Assembly: GCF_014283215.1 (NCBI RefSeq)
Contig: NZ_JACOMF010000004.1
Location: forward strand, 204,669-268,668
Reading direction: 5' to 3'
From: Siccirubricoccus deserti
GTDB taxonomy: Bacteria; Pseudomonadota; Alphaproteobacteria; Acetobacterales; Acetobacteraceae
DNA length: 64,000 nucleotides
Shown here in pieces: positions 50,315-59,473 of this stretch (positions are counted from its first letter, which is position 1; every line of letters begins with the position of its first letter). A program made the translations under genes and the position numbers. The notes beneath the pieces were generated by a model. The model saw only the letters and a program-made list of their open reading frames with translations. It was not told where the DNA came from and ran no database searches.

Positions 50315-51247
50315 ATGACCGGCGCCGAGGCGCGCGCCCGCTGGCTCGACTGGCTGGCACGCGAACGGCGCGCCGCCACCAATACGGTCGAGGCTTATGG
50401 CCGCGATCTGCGCGACTTCCTCGGCTTCCTCACCGGCCATCTGGGCGAGGAGCCGGATACCGCCGCCCTTGCCGGACTGCGCGCCGCCGATCTGCGCGGC
50501 TTCCTTGCCGCCCGCGCCGCCGAGGGCGTCGGCACCGCCACCCTGGCCCGGCAGGTCGCCGCCATCCGCAGTTTCCTGCGCTACCTCGGTCGCACGGAGG
50601 GCCTGCCCACGCCGGCGCTCGGCGGGCTGCGTGGACCGCGGCCGAAGCCGCCGGTGCCACGGGCACTGACCCCGGCACAGGCCCGCGAAGCCGCCGCCCA
50701 GGTCGGCACGGTGCACGACCCCGCCCGGTCGGAGGCGCCAGCCGAGCAGGCGGCGCGCGACATCGCCCTGTTCACCCTGCTCTACGGCTGCGGCTTGCGC
50801 ATCAGCGAGGCGCTGGCGCTTGACGTGCGCGACGCGCCGCTGCCGGGCAGCGAGGCCGGGCTGCGGGTGGTCGGCAAGGGCGCGAAACCGCGGGTGGTGC
50901 CGGTGCTGCCGGTGGTCCGCCAGGCGATTGCCGACTACCTCGCGCTGCGCCCCGCCGCCGGGCCGGGGGAGCCGTTGTTCCGCGGTGCCCGCGGCGGGCG
51001 CCTTGACCCGGCAGTGGCGCAGAAGGCGATCCGCGACTACCGCCGTCTGGCCGGCCTGCCGGAGCATGCGACACCACACGCCATGCGGCATTCTTTCGCC
51101 ACCCATCTGCTGGGCGGCGGCGGCGACCTGCGATCGATCCAGGAGTTGCTGGGCCATGCCAGCCTCTCCACCACCCAGCGCTATACGGTGGTGGATGCGG
51201 CGGGGCTGCTGGCGACCTGGCGCAAGGCGCATCCGCGGGCGGGCTGA
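50315..51247 (+). CDS. xerC: Tyrosine recombinase
   Basis: A 310-residue tyrosine recombinase that resolves chromosome dimers at dif. The N-terminal SAM-like domain has TVEAYGRDLRDFLGFL. The catalytic residues are all present: Arg in LLYGCGLRISEALALD near 154-169, Lys in GKGAKPR near 187-193, HxxR in PHAMRHSFATHL near 254-265, His in LGHASLSTT near 278-286 and the Tyr in QRYTVVD. The downstream position of DUF484 makes XerC more likely than XerD. The ATG at 50315 lies inside a longer frame. Confidence 0.93.
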   Translation: MTGAEARARWLDWLARERRAATNTVEAYGRDLRDFLGFLTGHLGEEPDTAALAGLRAADLRGFLAARAAEGVGTATLARQVAAIRSFLRYLGRTEGLPTPALGGLRGPRPKPPVPRALTPAQAREAAAQVGTVHDPARSEAPAEQAARDIALFTLLYGCGLRISEALALDVRDAPLPGSEAGLRVVGKGAKPRVVPVLPVVRQAIADYLALRPAAGPGEPLFRGARGGRLDPAVAQKAIRDYRRLAGLPEHATPHAMRHSFATHLLGGGGDLRSIQELLGHASLSTTQRYTVVDAAGLLATWRKAHPRAG

Positions 51248-51360
51248 TGACCACCGGACCAAGCCGCGGCGTCACGAGATCGGGAGGCGAACGACACGCG
51301 GTTGTCCGCCGCCCCGCAGGCATGGTCCCCTCGCCGCCGACGTCCTGCCGAGGCACCCCG

Positions 51361-52347
51361 ATGGCGTTGGCGAGAATGGCTGGATGGCGCCGCCTTGGGC
51401 TCGCCGCGGCACCGCTGTTGGCGGCCTGCGCCGGACCCGGCCCTGGCGAATACGCAGATGTCGCCCGCGCCGGCGCCACCTACACCGAGGCGCTGGACCC
51501 GGTGCTGGTCGCCGTGATGCAGACCCAACTCGATGCCTCCGGCGAGGCGGCGCTGGCCGAGGCCCGCTCGCCACTCGGGCAGCGTCAGGCCCGGCTGCGC
51601 CGCACCGCTGCCTATCAGCCCACCGATCCTTTCAATGCCGCGGACTGCCCGGCGATGGACGCGCCGCAGGCCGAGCCGAACAGCCCGGCGGCGCGGCGGC
51701 TGCGGGATTGTGCCGATCGCCGCTACGTCGATTCCCTGTTGCTGCTCCGGCAACACAATCAGCAGCTCCGGAGCTATTTCGCCGCGGTGCTGACGCTCGC
51801 CACCACCGATGCCCCGGCCCGCGCGAAAGCGGCGGCGGCCTCCGCGCTCGCCGCTGCCGGGACTGTCACCGGGCAACTCGGCATCGCGGTGCCGGCCGAG
51901 CTTGTGGCGGCCGGGCCGATCACCCGAGGGGCGGCCCAGGCGCTGCAGCGCAGCGCGCTCCGCGCCGAGCTGGAGGACCATGCTCCGCTGATCCGCTGGC
52001 ACCTTGCCCTGCACGACCGGCTGCTGCGGAATGCCGAGCGCGAGGTCGCGCTGAACCGCCCGGCGGCGATGCTGGCGCGCTACCAGCGGCAGGTCGGCCT
52101 GCCCTGGTGGAGCGGCGAGGCCGAGCAGTCCGGCGACGCCTGGATCGCCGACCGCACTGCCGCCTTCATGGCGCCGCGCCGCACCTCCGAGGTCGCCGCG
52201 GCCCGCCGGGCGCTGGACAGCCTCAGCGCCGCCTACGAGACGCTGGCGAGCGGCGGCGACACCCTTGAGGCCCGGGCCACCCAGGCGCTGATGGATGCCG
52301 ATGACGCGCTCGATCTTGCCGAGCGGCTGGCGCCGCCCGCGCCATGA
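51361..52347 (+). CDS. Hypothetical lipoprotein
   Basis: A 328-residue protein with lipobox LLAAC following MALARMAGWRRLGLAAAPLL. The mature part is mostly helical and Ala-rich, with NPAAMLARYQRQ-like helices, CPAMDAPQAEPNSPAARRLR and the Trp-rich GLPWWSGEAEQSGDAWIA. No domain recognised. The ATG at 51361 is preferred because it gives the shortest signal peptide; the longer frame (51247) would start inside the end of xerC. Confidence 0.7.
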   Translation: MALARMAGWRRLGLAAAPLLAACAGPGPGEYADVARAGATYTEALDPVLVAVMQTQLDASGEAALAEARSPLGQRQARLRRTAAYQPTDPFNAADCPAMDAPQAEPNSPAARRLRDCADRRYVDSLLLLRQHNQQLRSYFAAVLTLATTDAPARAKAAAASALAAAGTVTGQLGIAVPAELVAAGPITRGAAQALQRSALRAELEDHAPLIRWHLALHDRLLRNAEREVALNRPAAMLARYQRQVGLPWWSGEAEQSGDAWIADRTAAFMAPRRTSEVAAARRALDSLSAAYETLASGGDTLEARATQALMDADDALDLAERLAPPAP

Positions 52348-52600
52348 GCAAGCCCGGCGAACGCGCCGACAGGCGCCATGCTGAAGCGCCACAGCCTGCG
52401 GGCAGAAGCTGCTGCGGGGCAATATCGCAACGGTTGTCCTTGAGCGGATCGCCGCCGCCCTCGCCGAGGAGGATGAGCTGGAGGCGGCCACCGCCAACCT
52501 CCGCCGCGCCCTGCAGGAGCAGAACGACACCATCCGCGTCATCGAAGCCACCGCCGCGGCGCTCAACACGGCGGCGCGGATGCTTGCCCTGGCGGCCTGA
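52344..52600 (+). pseudogene. Probable frameshifted small coiled-coil protein
   Basis: An ATG at 52344, overlapping the preceding stop, opens MSKPGERADRRHAEAPQ, but the downstream part with normal amino acid content lies in another frame. That frame reads KLLRGNIATVVLERIAAALA and EEDELEAATANLRRALQEQN, then DTIRVIEATAAALNTAARML, a helical coiled coil that ends at 52600. No ATG or GTG starts that frame. A shift near 52400 would join them. This is either a broken gene or an assembly error. Confidence 0.4.
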
Positions 52601-52612
52601 AGGGCCGCCCTG

Positions 52613-53617
52613 TCAGGAGTCATCCGCCAGCCAGGCCGCGCCAGCCTGATCGGCGCCGGAGGGCAGTGGCGCCGCGGGCGCGGCGATCCAGGCGCGGATA
52701 TCCTCGGCCACCACCGCGCGGTCCAGGTCGCGCAGCAGCAGGTGCCATCCTTCCGGGTAGAAGGCGACCCGGGCCGCGCCGGGCGGCTGGCTGCGCAACA
52801 CGCGGCGGGCAGTGCGCACCGGGATGATGCGGTCCTTGGCGCCGATCAGCACCAGGGTCGGAGCCATCGTCCCGGCCAGCCCCCGGCAGCAGCCGGGCAG
52901 CGCCGCCACCGCCGCATCCATCAGATCCACCAGCCCATGCGCCGCATCGACGCGGGTGATCTTGATGGTCAGCGGGTCGCGCCCCCAGCGGCGCAGCGCC
53001 GCCTCGTTGTCCGAGGCGGCGAGGCCGCCGACGGCATCCGGGAAGCCTACCAGCGGGATGGTCCGCGCCGCCAGCCAGAGCCCGCCACGTATGATCCCCG
53101 GCATGCCGGCGCGGCCCCAGAGCGCGGGCGCCGAGAGGATGTAGCCCTCCGCCGGCGGCGGCTCCGGCCCGCTCGCGGCCAGGACCAGCACCGCGGCCCC
53201 CATGCTCTCGCCGAGCAGCAGCAGCGGCAGGCCGGGGTGGCGGGCGCGGATCAGCCGGGCCGCCACGGTCGCATCGGCGGCCAGGGTGGCGCCACCAGCC
53301 CAGATGCCGCGGTGCGGGGCGGCGCCGAAGCCGCGCTGGTCATAAGCATAGACGGCGATGCCGCGGTTGGTGAACTCCGGCGCCGCATCCGCCATGTAAT
53401 TCTGTGCCGCGTCGTTGAAGCCGTGCAGCGCCAGCAGCACGGCATGCGGCGGGCCCTCCGGCAGCCAGGCGTGCAGCGGCAGCCGGGCGCCGTCCGGCAT
53501 CACCAGCGCATCCCGCGCCAGCGCCGCCGGCCCCAGCGCCGGCCCGGCCGGCAGCACCCGCGGGGAGCACGCGCCGAGCAGCATTGCCAGCAACAGGGCC
53601 GGAAGCAGGCGGATCAT
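52613..53617 (-). CDS. Alpha/beta hydrolase lipoprotein (lysophospholipase/monoglyceride lipase-like)
   Basis: A 334-residue hydrolase with lipobox LLGAC after MIRLLPALLLAM, so it should be membrane-anchored in the periplasm. The catalytic serine is in LLLLGESMGAAVLVLAASGP near residues 127-146 (GESMG). The oxyanion hole is near LLALHGFNDAAQNY (about 64-77), and the His in YPEGWHLLLRDLD near 289-301. The 'GIAVYAYDQRGFG' strand is that of monoacylglycerol-lipase-type enzymes. It probably hydrolyses lysolipids or monoglycerides. Start: the ATG at 53617 gives the lipobox; an ATG at 53659 would add 14 residues. Confidence 0.85.
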   Translation of the reverse strand: MIRLLPALLLAMLLGACSPRVLPAGPALGPAALARDALVMPDGARLPLHAWLPEGPPHAVLLALHGFNDAAQNYMADAAPEFTNRGIAVYAYDQRGFGAAPHRGIWAGGATLAADATVAARLIRARHPGLPLLLLGESMGAAVLVLAASGPEPPPAEGYILSAPALWGRAGMPGIIRGGLWLAARTIPLVGFPDAVGGLAASDNEAALRRWGRDPLTIKITRVDAAHGLVDLMDAAVAALPGCCRGLAGTMAPTLVLIGAKDRIIPVRTARRVLRSQPPGAARVAFYPEGWHLLLRDLDRAVVAEDIRAWIAAPAAPLPSGADQAGAAWLADDS

Positions 53618-53713
53618 GCGGGGCGACGACGGGTCATCGGTTGCTGCGGGCTGGTCCATCGGAGCCATGCCCACTATGGTGCGCGGCGATCCAGCATGTC
53701 CATGAGGAGCCCG

Positions 53714-53950
53714 ATGCGCGACGCCAAACTGACCGGCTACGCGCCGAAGCCAACCCCCGGCGTGACCCCGGACCAGCGCATCGAGGTCGAGCGGCGCAGC
53801 ATCCCCTGCGATGGCGAGATCGGCGTCGGCGGCCTGGGCCATCCGCGGGTCTGGCTGCGGATCAACGATGGCGAGTCCGAGGTCTGTTGCCCCTATTGCT
53901 CCATCACCTATGTGCTGAAGGTCGGGGCGGGTGGCGACGACCACCACTGA
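53714..53950 (+). CDS. Zinc-finger (CHCC) domain protein
   Basis: A 78-residue protein with the zf-CHCC signature. The ligands lie in RSIPCDGEIGVGGLGHPRVW (near residues 30-49) and ESEVCCPYCSITYVLK (near 55-70). In mitochondria this fold is the NDUFS6 subunit of complex I; in alphaproteobacteria small homologues are thought to assist complex I. AGGAG lies upstream of the ATG at 53714. Its 3' end overlaps the start of polA by 20 bp. Confidence 0.88.
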   Translation: MRDAKLTGYAPKPTPGVTPDQRIEVERRSIPCDGEIGVGGLGHPRVWLRINDGESEVCCPYCSITYVLKVGAGGDDHH

Positions 53951-56870
53951 GGCCGGCGCCGCGCCGCCCGAACTGGCCGACGGCGCTGCCCCACCCCCCG
54001 TGGCTGGCCGGCCGCGCGGCAATGCCCTGGCCGAAGCCGCGGCCGAGGCGGTGCCGGTCACCCCGCCCGGGGCGAAGCACCTCGTCCTGATCGACGGCTC
54101 GGGCTACATCTTCCGCGCCTTCCACGCCCTGCCGCCGATGACCCGGCCGGATGGCACGCCGGTGAATGCCGTCTTCGGCTTCACCCAGATGCTGTCGCGC
54201 TTCCTGACCGACCACCGCGGCAGTCATCTGGCGGTGGTGTTCGACGCCTCCCGCCTCACCTTCCGCAACGAGATCTACCCGGACTACAAGGCCCACCGGC
54301 CCGACCCGCCACCCGAGCTGATCCCGCAATTCGCCCTCATCCGCGAGGCGACCGAGGCCTTCGGCGTCGCCCAGGTGGAACAGCCGGGGTTCGAGGCGGA
54401 TGACATGATCGCCGCCTATGCGCGCGAATTCGTCGCCCAGGGCGGCGAAGTCACCATCGTCTCGTCCGACAAGGACCTGATGCAGCTGGTGCGGCCGGGC
54501 GTGCAGATGCTCGACCCGATCAAGCAGAAGCCGATCCGTGACCCCGAGGTGTTCGAGAAATTCGGCGTCCCCCCCGAGAAGGTGGTGGATGTCCAGGCGC
54601 TGGCTGGCGACCCGACCGACAATGTCCCCGGCGTGCCCGGCATCGGCATCAAGACCGCCGCGGCGCTGATCCAGGAATACGGCGACCTGGAAGGGCTGCT
54701 GGCGAACACCGGCAAGATCAAGCAGCCGAAGCGGCGCGAGGCGCTGGAGCAGAATGCCGAGAAGGCGCGCATCTCGAAGCGCCTGGTCCAGCTCGACGAC
54801 CAGGCGCCGCTGACCCTTGCGGTGGAGGCGCTGGCGGTGCGGGCGCCGGACCCGGCGATGCTCTCAAGCTTCCTCGCCGCCCAGGGCTTCCGCAGCGTCA
54901 TCGCCCGCATGGGCCTCGGTGAAGCAGCGGGCGATGCCGGCACCCGGGCACGCCAAGCCGCCGTCGCCGCCGCCCAGGCCGCGACCGCGCTGCCCGAGAT
55001 CGACCGCGGCAGCATTCCCTTTGGCCCCTATGAGACGGTGACGACGCTGGAGGCGCTGCACGCCTGGGTCGCCGAGGGCATGCAGGCCGGGATCATCGGC
55101 CTCGACACCGAAACCGACAGCCTGAACGCGCTGCGGGCCAATCTCGTCGGCGTCTGCCTCGCCACCGCGCCGGGCCGGGCCTGCTACATCCCGCTGCGCC
55201 ATGTCGCCGCCGGCACCAACCAGGGCGACATGCTGGCCGCCCCGGTGGAGGCCCCGCCGCAGATTCCCTTCGACCAGGCGATGGATGCGCTGCGGCCGCT
55301 GCTGACCGACCGGGGCGTGCTGAAGGTGCTGCAGCACGCCAAATATGACCTCGAAGTGCTCCGCCGGCCGGAGAACGGCGGCATCGAGGTCGGTCCGATC
55401 GACGACACCATGCTGATCTCCTATGCCATGGAGGCCGGCAAGCACGGGCATGGGATGGACGAGCTTTCTGTCCTCCATCTCAACCACAAGCCGGTCGGCT
55501 TCGACGCCGTCACCGGCACCGGCCGCACTCGCATCTCCTTCGCCCAGGTGCCGCTCGACAAGGCCACCGAATATGCGGCGGAGGATGCCGACGTCACCCT
55601 CCGCCTCTGGCACGTCCTGCGCCCGCAGCTGCGGGAGGAGGGCGCGCTGGCCCTCTACGAGCAGGTGGAGCGCCGCATGGTCGCGGTGCTGCGCGACATG
55701 GAGGTCGCCGGCATCAAGGTGGATGGCGCCGAGCTGGCCCGCATCGGCGAGGATTTCTCCCAGCGCATGGTGGTGCTGGAGCAGGAAATCCACACCCTGG
55801 CCGGCCGCCCCTTCAACGTCGGCTCGCCGAAGCAACTGGGCGAGATCCTGTTCGACGAGATGAAGCTGCCGGGCGGCCGCAAGGGCAAGGCCGGCGCCTG
55901 GGGCACCGATGCCTCGGTGCTGGAGGAGCTGGCGGCGCAGGGCGTTCCGCTGCCCCGCAAGGTGCTGGACTGGCGGCAGCTGGCGAAGCTGAAATCGACC
56001 TATGTGGACGGGCTGGCGGCGGCGATCGACCCGCGCGATGGCCGGGTCCACACCGATTTCTCCATGGCCAACACCAGCACCGGCCGCCTCGCCTCCACCG
56101 AGCCGAACCTGCAGAACATCCCGATCCGCACCGAGGAAGGGGTGAAGATCCGCCGCGCCTTCGTGGCGGAGCCCGGGCATGTGCTGCTGGCCGCCGACTA
56201 CAGCCAGATCGAGCTGCGGCTGCTGGCGCATCTGGCCGAGGTGCCGGCGCTGCGCGAAGCCTTCGAGACCGGCCAGGACATCCATTCCCGCACCGCCGCC
56301 GACATCTTCCGCCTGCCGCCGGATGCGGTGGACAAGGAAGCCCGGCGGCGCGCCAAGACGATCAATTTCGGCATCATCTACGGCATGTCCGCCTTCGGCC
56401 TGGCCGGGCGGCTCGGCATCGGGCCGGGTGAGGCGCGTGGCATCATCGACGCCTATTTTGCCCAATACCCCGGCATCCGGGACGCCATGGAGCGGCTGAA
56501 GGAGGAGGCGCGGCTGCGCGGCTATGTCTCCACCTCCTTCGGCCGTCGGCTCTGGGTGCCGGACATCAACGCGAAGGACATGGTCCGCCGCGCCGGCGCC
56601 GAGCGCGCCGCCATCAACGCCCCCTTCCAGGGCGGCGCCGCCGAGATCATCAAGCGCGCCATGGTCCGTCTGCCCGGAGCGCTGAAGGCAGCCGGCCTCG
56701 CCGCTCGCATGCTGCTGCAGGTGCATGACGAGCTGGTGTTCGAGGTGCCGGAGGCCGAGGTGGAGCCGACCGCCGCCCTGGTGCGGCAGGTCATGGAAGG
56801 CGTCGCCACCCTTCGGGTGCCGTTGGCAGTCGAGGTCGGCTCAGGCCGGAGCTGGGCCGAGGCACATTGA
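53931..56870 (+). CDS. polA: DNA polymerase I
   Basis: A 979-residue polymerase with three active domains, for Okazaki fragment processing and repair. The 5' nuclease starts with HLVLIDGSGYIFRAFHALPP near residue 48. The 3'-5' exonuclease is intact: IGLDTETDSLNALRANLVGV with the first acidic pair, and AEDADVTLRLW. The polymerase has motif A (LAADYSQIELRLLAHLAEV), motif B (RRRAKTINFGIIYGMSAFGL) and motif C (VHDELVFE). The first 45 or so residues (Ala/Pro/Thr-rich) are poorly conserved, so the true start may be downstream of the GTG at 53931. It overlaps the zinc-finger gene. Confidence 0.95.
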   Translation: MATTTTEAGAAPPELADGAAPPPVAGRPRGNALAEAAAEAVPVTPPGAKHLVLIDGSGYIFRAFHALPPMTRPDGTPVNAVFGFTQMLSRFLTDHRGSHLAVVFDASRLTFRNEIYPDYKAHRPDPPPELIPQFALIREATEAFGVAQVEQPGFEADDMIAAYAREFVAQGGEVTIVSSDKDLMQLVRPGVQMLDPIKQKPIRDPEVFEKFGVPPEKVVDVQALAGDPTDNVPGVPGIGIKTAAALIQEYGDLEGLLANTGKIKQPKRREALEQNAEKARISKRLVQLDDQAPLTLAVEALAVRAPDPAMLSSFLAAQGFRSVIARMGLGEAAGDAGTRARQAAVAAAQAATALPEIDRGSIPFGPYETVTTLEALHAWVAEGMQAGIIGLDTETDSLNALRANLVGVCLATAPGRACYIPLRHVAAGTNQGDMLAAPVEAPPQIPFDQAMDALRPLLTDRGVLKVLQHAKYDLEVLRRPENGGIEVGPIDDTMLISYAMEAGKHGHGMDELSVLHLNHKPVGFDAVTGTGRTRISFAQVPLDKATEYAAEDADVTLRLWHVLRPQLREEGALALYEQVERRMVAVLRDMEVAGIKVDGAELARIGEDFSQRMVVLEQEIHTLAGRPFNVGSPKQLGEILFDEMKLPGGRKGKAGAWGTDASVLEELAAQGVPLPRKVLDWRQLAKLKSTYVDGLAAAIDPRDGRVHTDFSMANTSTGRLASTEPNLQNIPIRTEEGVKIRRAFVAEPGHVLLAADYSQIELRLLAHLAEVPALREAFETGQDIHSRTAADIFRLPPDAVDKEARRRAKTINFGIIYGMSAFGLAGRLGIGPGEARGIIDAYFAQYPGIRDAMERLKEEARLRGYVSTSFGRRLWVPDINAKDMVRRAGAERAAINAPFQGGAAEIIKRAMVRLPGALKAAGLAARMLLQVHDELVFEVPEAEVEPTAALVRQVMEGVATLRVPLAVEVGSGRSWAEAH

Positions 56871-56983
56871 TCCAGACTCGGTCCAAAATCGTATGTTATT
56901 CCGGATCGCGCAAGTCACGCTGAAATGATAAGATATTCGTAACTGGTCGCACCATCGTGCGGCTTTGTTGCGAAAGGGGTTCC

Positions 56984-58909
56984 ATGCCTGCGGGCAATGG
57001 CGGGAGTGCTGCGGGCGCATTGAACCGACAGGTGCCGCTTTCGCTGCGCATCCTGCTTGTCGCCTCGATCCTGGTGCCCTTGCTTTTCCTGCTTGGCACC
57101 GCGCTCTATGACCGCCAGCAGCTGACCGCACAGGCCTATGCCGATGCCGACCGGCTGTCCGCCATCGCCAAGGAGCATGCGCTGAAGGTCGTCGAGACCA
57201 ATGCGCTGGTGCTCGACCGGATCGAGGACCGGATCCGCGGCCTTAGCTGGGACCAGATCGATGCCGAGGCCGAGCCGATCCAACGCTGGATGGTCTTGCT
57301 TGACGAGGCGGTGGCGCAGTCGATCTCGTTGCACTTGGTCCGGCCGGACGCCAGGGTCGCGCTGCTCAGCATCGCCTGGCCGACCCCGCCGCTCGACCTC
57401 AGCACGCGGGGATATTTCCGCAGCCTGGTGGCGGGCGAGCGCGGGCTGGTGTTCGGCCCGCCACGGCTCTCCCGGCTGACCGGCATCGTCACTTTCGTCA
57501 TGGCGCGGCGGCGGGAGACGGCGGAGGGGCGGTTCGACGGCGCCGTCATCGGCTCCATCCTGCCGGGCTATTTCCAGGCCCAGTGGCACGCCATGGACCC
57601 GGAGGGCAGGGCCACCTTCACGCTGCTGCGCACCGACGGCCAGATCCTCGCCTCCCATCCCACCAAGGATGGCAACGGCCTGTTCGATCCGCCGGAGCCG
57701 GGCAGCGTGCCGGCCGCGGTGCTCCACCCGAGCGAGGCCGGCGTCGCCATCCAGCGCTTCGGCGAACGCCAGGAATGGCTCACCGCCTTCCGCAAGGTGG
57801 GCGAGCACCCGCTGGTGGTCTCGGTCACCGTCTCAATGGACCGGGTAGCGGGGGAATGGCTGCGCAACACCGCCCTGACCGGCAGCATTTGCCTGGTCGT
57901 GGCCCTCGCGCTGAGCCTCACCACGGCGCTGGCGATCCGCCGCTGGCGTTCCGAGCAGCGGGTGCAGGCACGGCTTTCGGTGACCGCCGACGAGCTGCGC
58001 GGCGAGATCGCCCGGCGGGAGACGGCCGAGGCAGGGCTGATGCAGGCCCAGAGGCTGGAGGCGCTGGGCCGGCTGACCGGCGGCATCGCGCATGATTTCA
58101 ATAACCTGCTAACCGCCATCCTCGGCACCGTGCATCTGCTGGAACGTCATATCGGTGCCGCGGCGGATGACCGGGTGCGCAAGCTGCTGGGCGTGGCGCG
58201 GGATGCGGTGCAGCGTGGCGCCAAGCTGAACGCCAGCCTGCTGGCCTTCGCCCGGCGGCAGCGGCTGCACACCGAAAGCCTCGACGCCAACGAGCTGGTG
58301 CAGGGCTTTACCCCGCTGATCCAGCGCGCCCTCGGCGAGGCCGTGACCCTGGCCCTGGTGCTCGACCCGGAACTGCCGGCCTGCCGGGCCGATGCGGCGC
58401 AACTGGAAGCGGCACTGCTGAACCTCGCGATCAATGCCCGGGACGCCATGCCGCGCGGCGGCACGGTGACCTTGACGACCCGTCCGGCGCGGCTGGACCA
58501 GACGCTGCTGGCCAGCAATCCGGATGCCAAGCCGGGCGACTACGTGGCAATCTCGCTGCGCGATGTCGGCACCGGCATGCCCGCCGCGGTGCTGGAGCGC
58601 GTCTTCGAGCCCTTCTTCACCACCAAGCCGCAGGGCAAGGGTACCGGCCTTGGCCTGTCCCAGGTATTCGGCTTCATCCGCCAGCTCGGCGGCCATGTGG
58701 CGATCGACAGCACCCCTGGCGAGGGTTCGGTGGTGACGCTCTACCTGCCCGAGGCGGAGGAGCTGCCGGCCGCGCCCCGGCGCCCAGCGCCATGTTGCCG
58801 CCCGAGACCGTCGCCGGCCTGGCTCGCGCCACCATCCTGGTGGTCGAGGATGACGAGCGGGTGCGGGAGGTGGCGGCGGAGACGCTGCGCGATGCCGGCT
58901 ATCGGGTGA
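56984..58909 (+). CDS. Sensor histidine kinase, with receiver domain broken off by a frameshift
   Basis: A 641-residue membrane kinase in the frame as read. The first helix is RILLVASILVPLLFLLGTAL near residue 22. A periplasmic dCache-like domain follows (ADADRLSAIAKEHALKVVET to about 285), and then a second helix (TGSICLVVALALSLTTALAI). The H-box reads LTGGIAHDFNNLLTAILGTV near residues 366-385, and the ATP site has NLAINARDAM, GTGMP and GTGLGLSQVFGFI near 562-574. The last 40 residues are out-of-frame DNA of a receiver domain that continues at 58792-59199. The ancestral gene was probably a single hybrid kinase. AAGGGG precedes the ATG at 56984. Confidence 0.85.
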   Translation: MPAGNGGSAAGALNRQVPLSLRILLVASILVPLLFLLGTALYDRQQLTAQAYADADRLSAIAKEHALKVVETNALVLDRIEDRIRGLSWDQIDAEAEPIQRWMVLLDEAVAQSISLHLVRPDARVALLSIAWPTPPLDLSTRGYFRSLVAGERGLVFGPPRLSRLTGIVTFVMARRRETAEGRFDGAVIGSILPGYFQAQWHAMDPEGRATFTLLRTDGQILASHPTKDGNGLFDPPEPGSVPAAVLHPSEAGVAIQRFGERQEWLTAFRKVGEHPLVVSVTVSMDRVAGEWLRNTALTGSICLVVALALSLTTALAIRRWRSEQRVQARLSVTADELRGEIARRETAEAGLMQAQRLEALGRLTGGIAHDFNNLLTAILGTVHLLERHIGAAADDRVRKLLGVARDAVQRGAKLNASLLAFARRQRLHTESLDANELVQGFTPLIQRALGEAVTLALVLDPELPACRADAAQLEAALLNLAINARDAMPRGGTVTLTTRPARLDQTLLASNPDAKPGDYVAISLRDVGTGMPAAVLERVFEPFFTTKPQGKGTGLGLSQVFGFIRQLGGHVAIDSTPGEGSVVTLYLPEAEELPAAPRRPAPCCRPRPSPAWLAPPSWWSRMTSGCGRWRRRRCAMPAIG

Positions 58910-59199
58910 TCGCGGCCCAGGATGCGCTGGAGGCCTTGGCCCTGCTGCGCCGGGGCGAGACGCTGGACCTGCTGTTCAGCGACATCGTCATGCCCGGCGG
59001 CATGAACGGGATCGAGTTGGCCCAGGCGGCGCTGCGGCTGCGGCCGGGCCTGCCGGTGCTGCTGGCCACCGGCTTCGCCGGCACGGTGGAAGGCGCCGAT
59101 GACCATGGATTCGAGGTGCTGGCGAAGCCCTACGATCAGACCGCGCTGGTGCGGCGGATCGCTGAATTGGTCATGGCCCGCAAGGTCAACGCGGCCTGA
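58792..59199 (+). CDS. Response-regulator receiver domain (probably the detached C-terminus of the hybrid kinase)
   Basis: A 135-residue receiver domain. The acidic pocket is ILVVEDDERVREVAAETLRD near residues 16-35, the phospho-Asp LLFSDIVMPGGMNGIELAQA near 62-81 and the Lys in FEVLAKPYDQTALV near 105-118. It has no ribosome binding site at the ATG and starts inside the reading of the upstream kinase, 118 bp before that frame ends. So it was probably in frame with the kinase originally. If real as a separate protein it would be a stand-alone receiver. Confidence 0.7.
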   Translation: MLPPETVAGLARATILVVEDDERVREVAAETLRDAGYRVIAAQDALEALALLRRGETLDLLFSDIVMPGGMNGIELAQAALRLRPGLPVLLATGFAGTVEGADDHGFEVLAKPYDQTALVRRIAELVMARKVNAA

Positions 59200-59473
59200 C
59201 CGGCTCCACCCCGCCCGGCGCGGCGAGGCCGCGGGCCTGAAGGCAATCACGGTAGGCGCGGGCGCTCACGACCTGCTGCTCCTTGGCCAGGCGGTCGGTA
59301 TTCCATTGGTTCAGGGTGTTGCGCTGAGCGTTCAGCGCGGCGACGCCCGGGGATCTCTGGGCTTCCGTCCGGCATGCTTGGTGGCCGGGGGTATCCTCCC
59401 CCAACGGGACCTGGGGGACCGTGCGGCCGCAAGCCGCCAGCAGCAGCGCCAGCCCCAACCCGGCCAGCCTCAT
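59186..59473 (-). CDS. Small lipoprotein, hypothetical
   Basis: A 95-residue protein with signal MRLAGLGLALLLAAC and the Cys of the lipobox at residue 15. The mature part has two more cysteines (HQACRTEAQRSPGVAALNAQ and YRDCLQARGLAAPGG) that could form a disulfide. Similar small lipoproteins occur in Acetobacteraceae. The ATG overlaps the stop of nudC (ATGA). Function unknown. Confidence 0.7.
   Translation of the reverse strand: MRLAGLGLALLLAACGRTVPQVPLGEDTPGHQACRTEAQRSPGVAALNAQRNTLNQWNTDRLAKEQQVVSARAYRDCLQARGLAAPGGVEPVRPR

Noticed and set aside
54864..56726. 620-codon minus-strand frame inside polA
   Set aside because: Antisense shadow of polymerase I, whose three domains and motifs are all on the plus strand.
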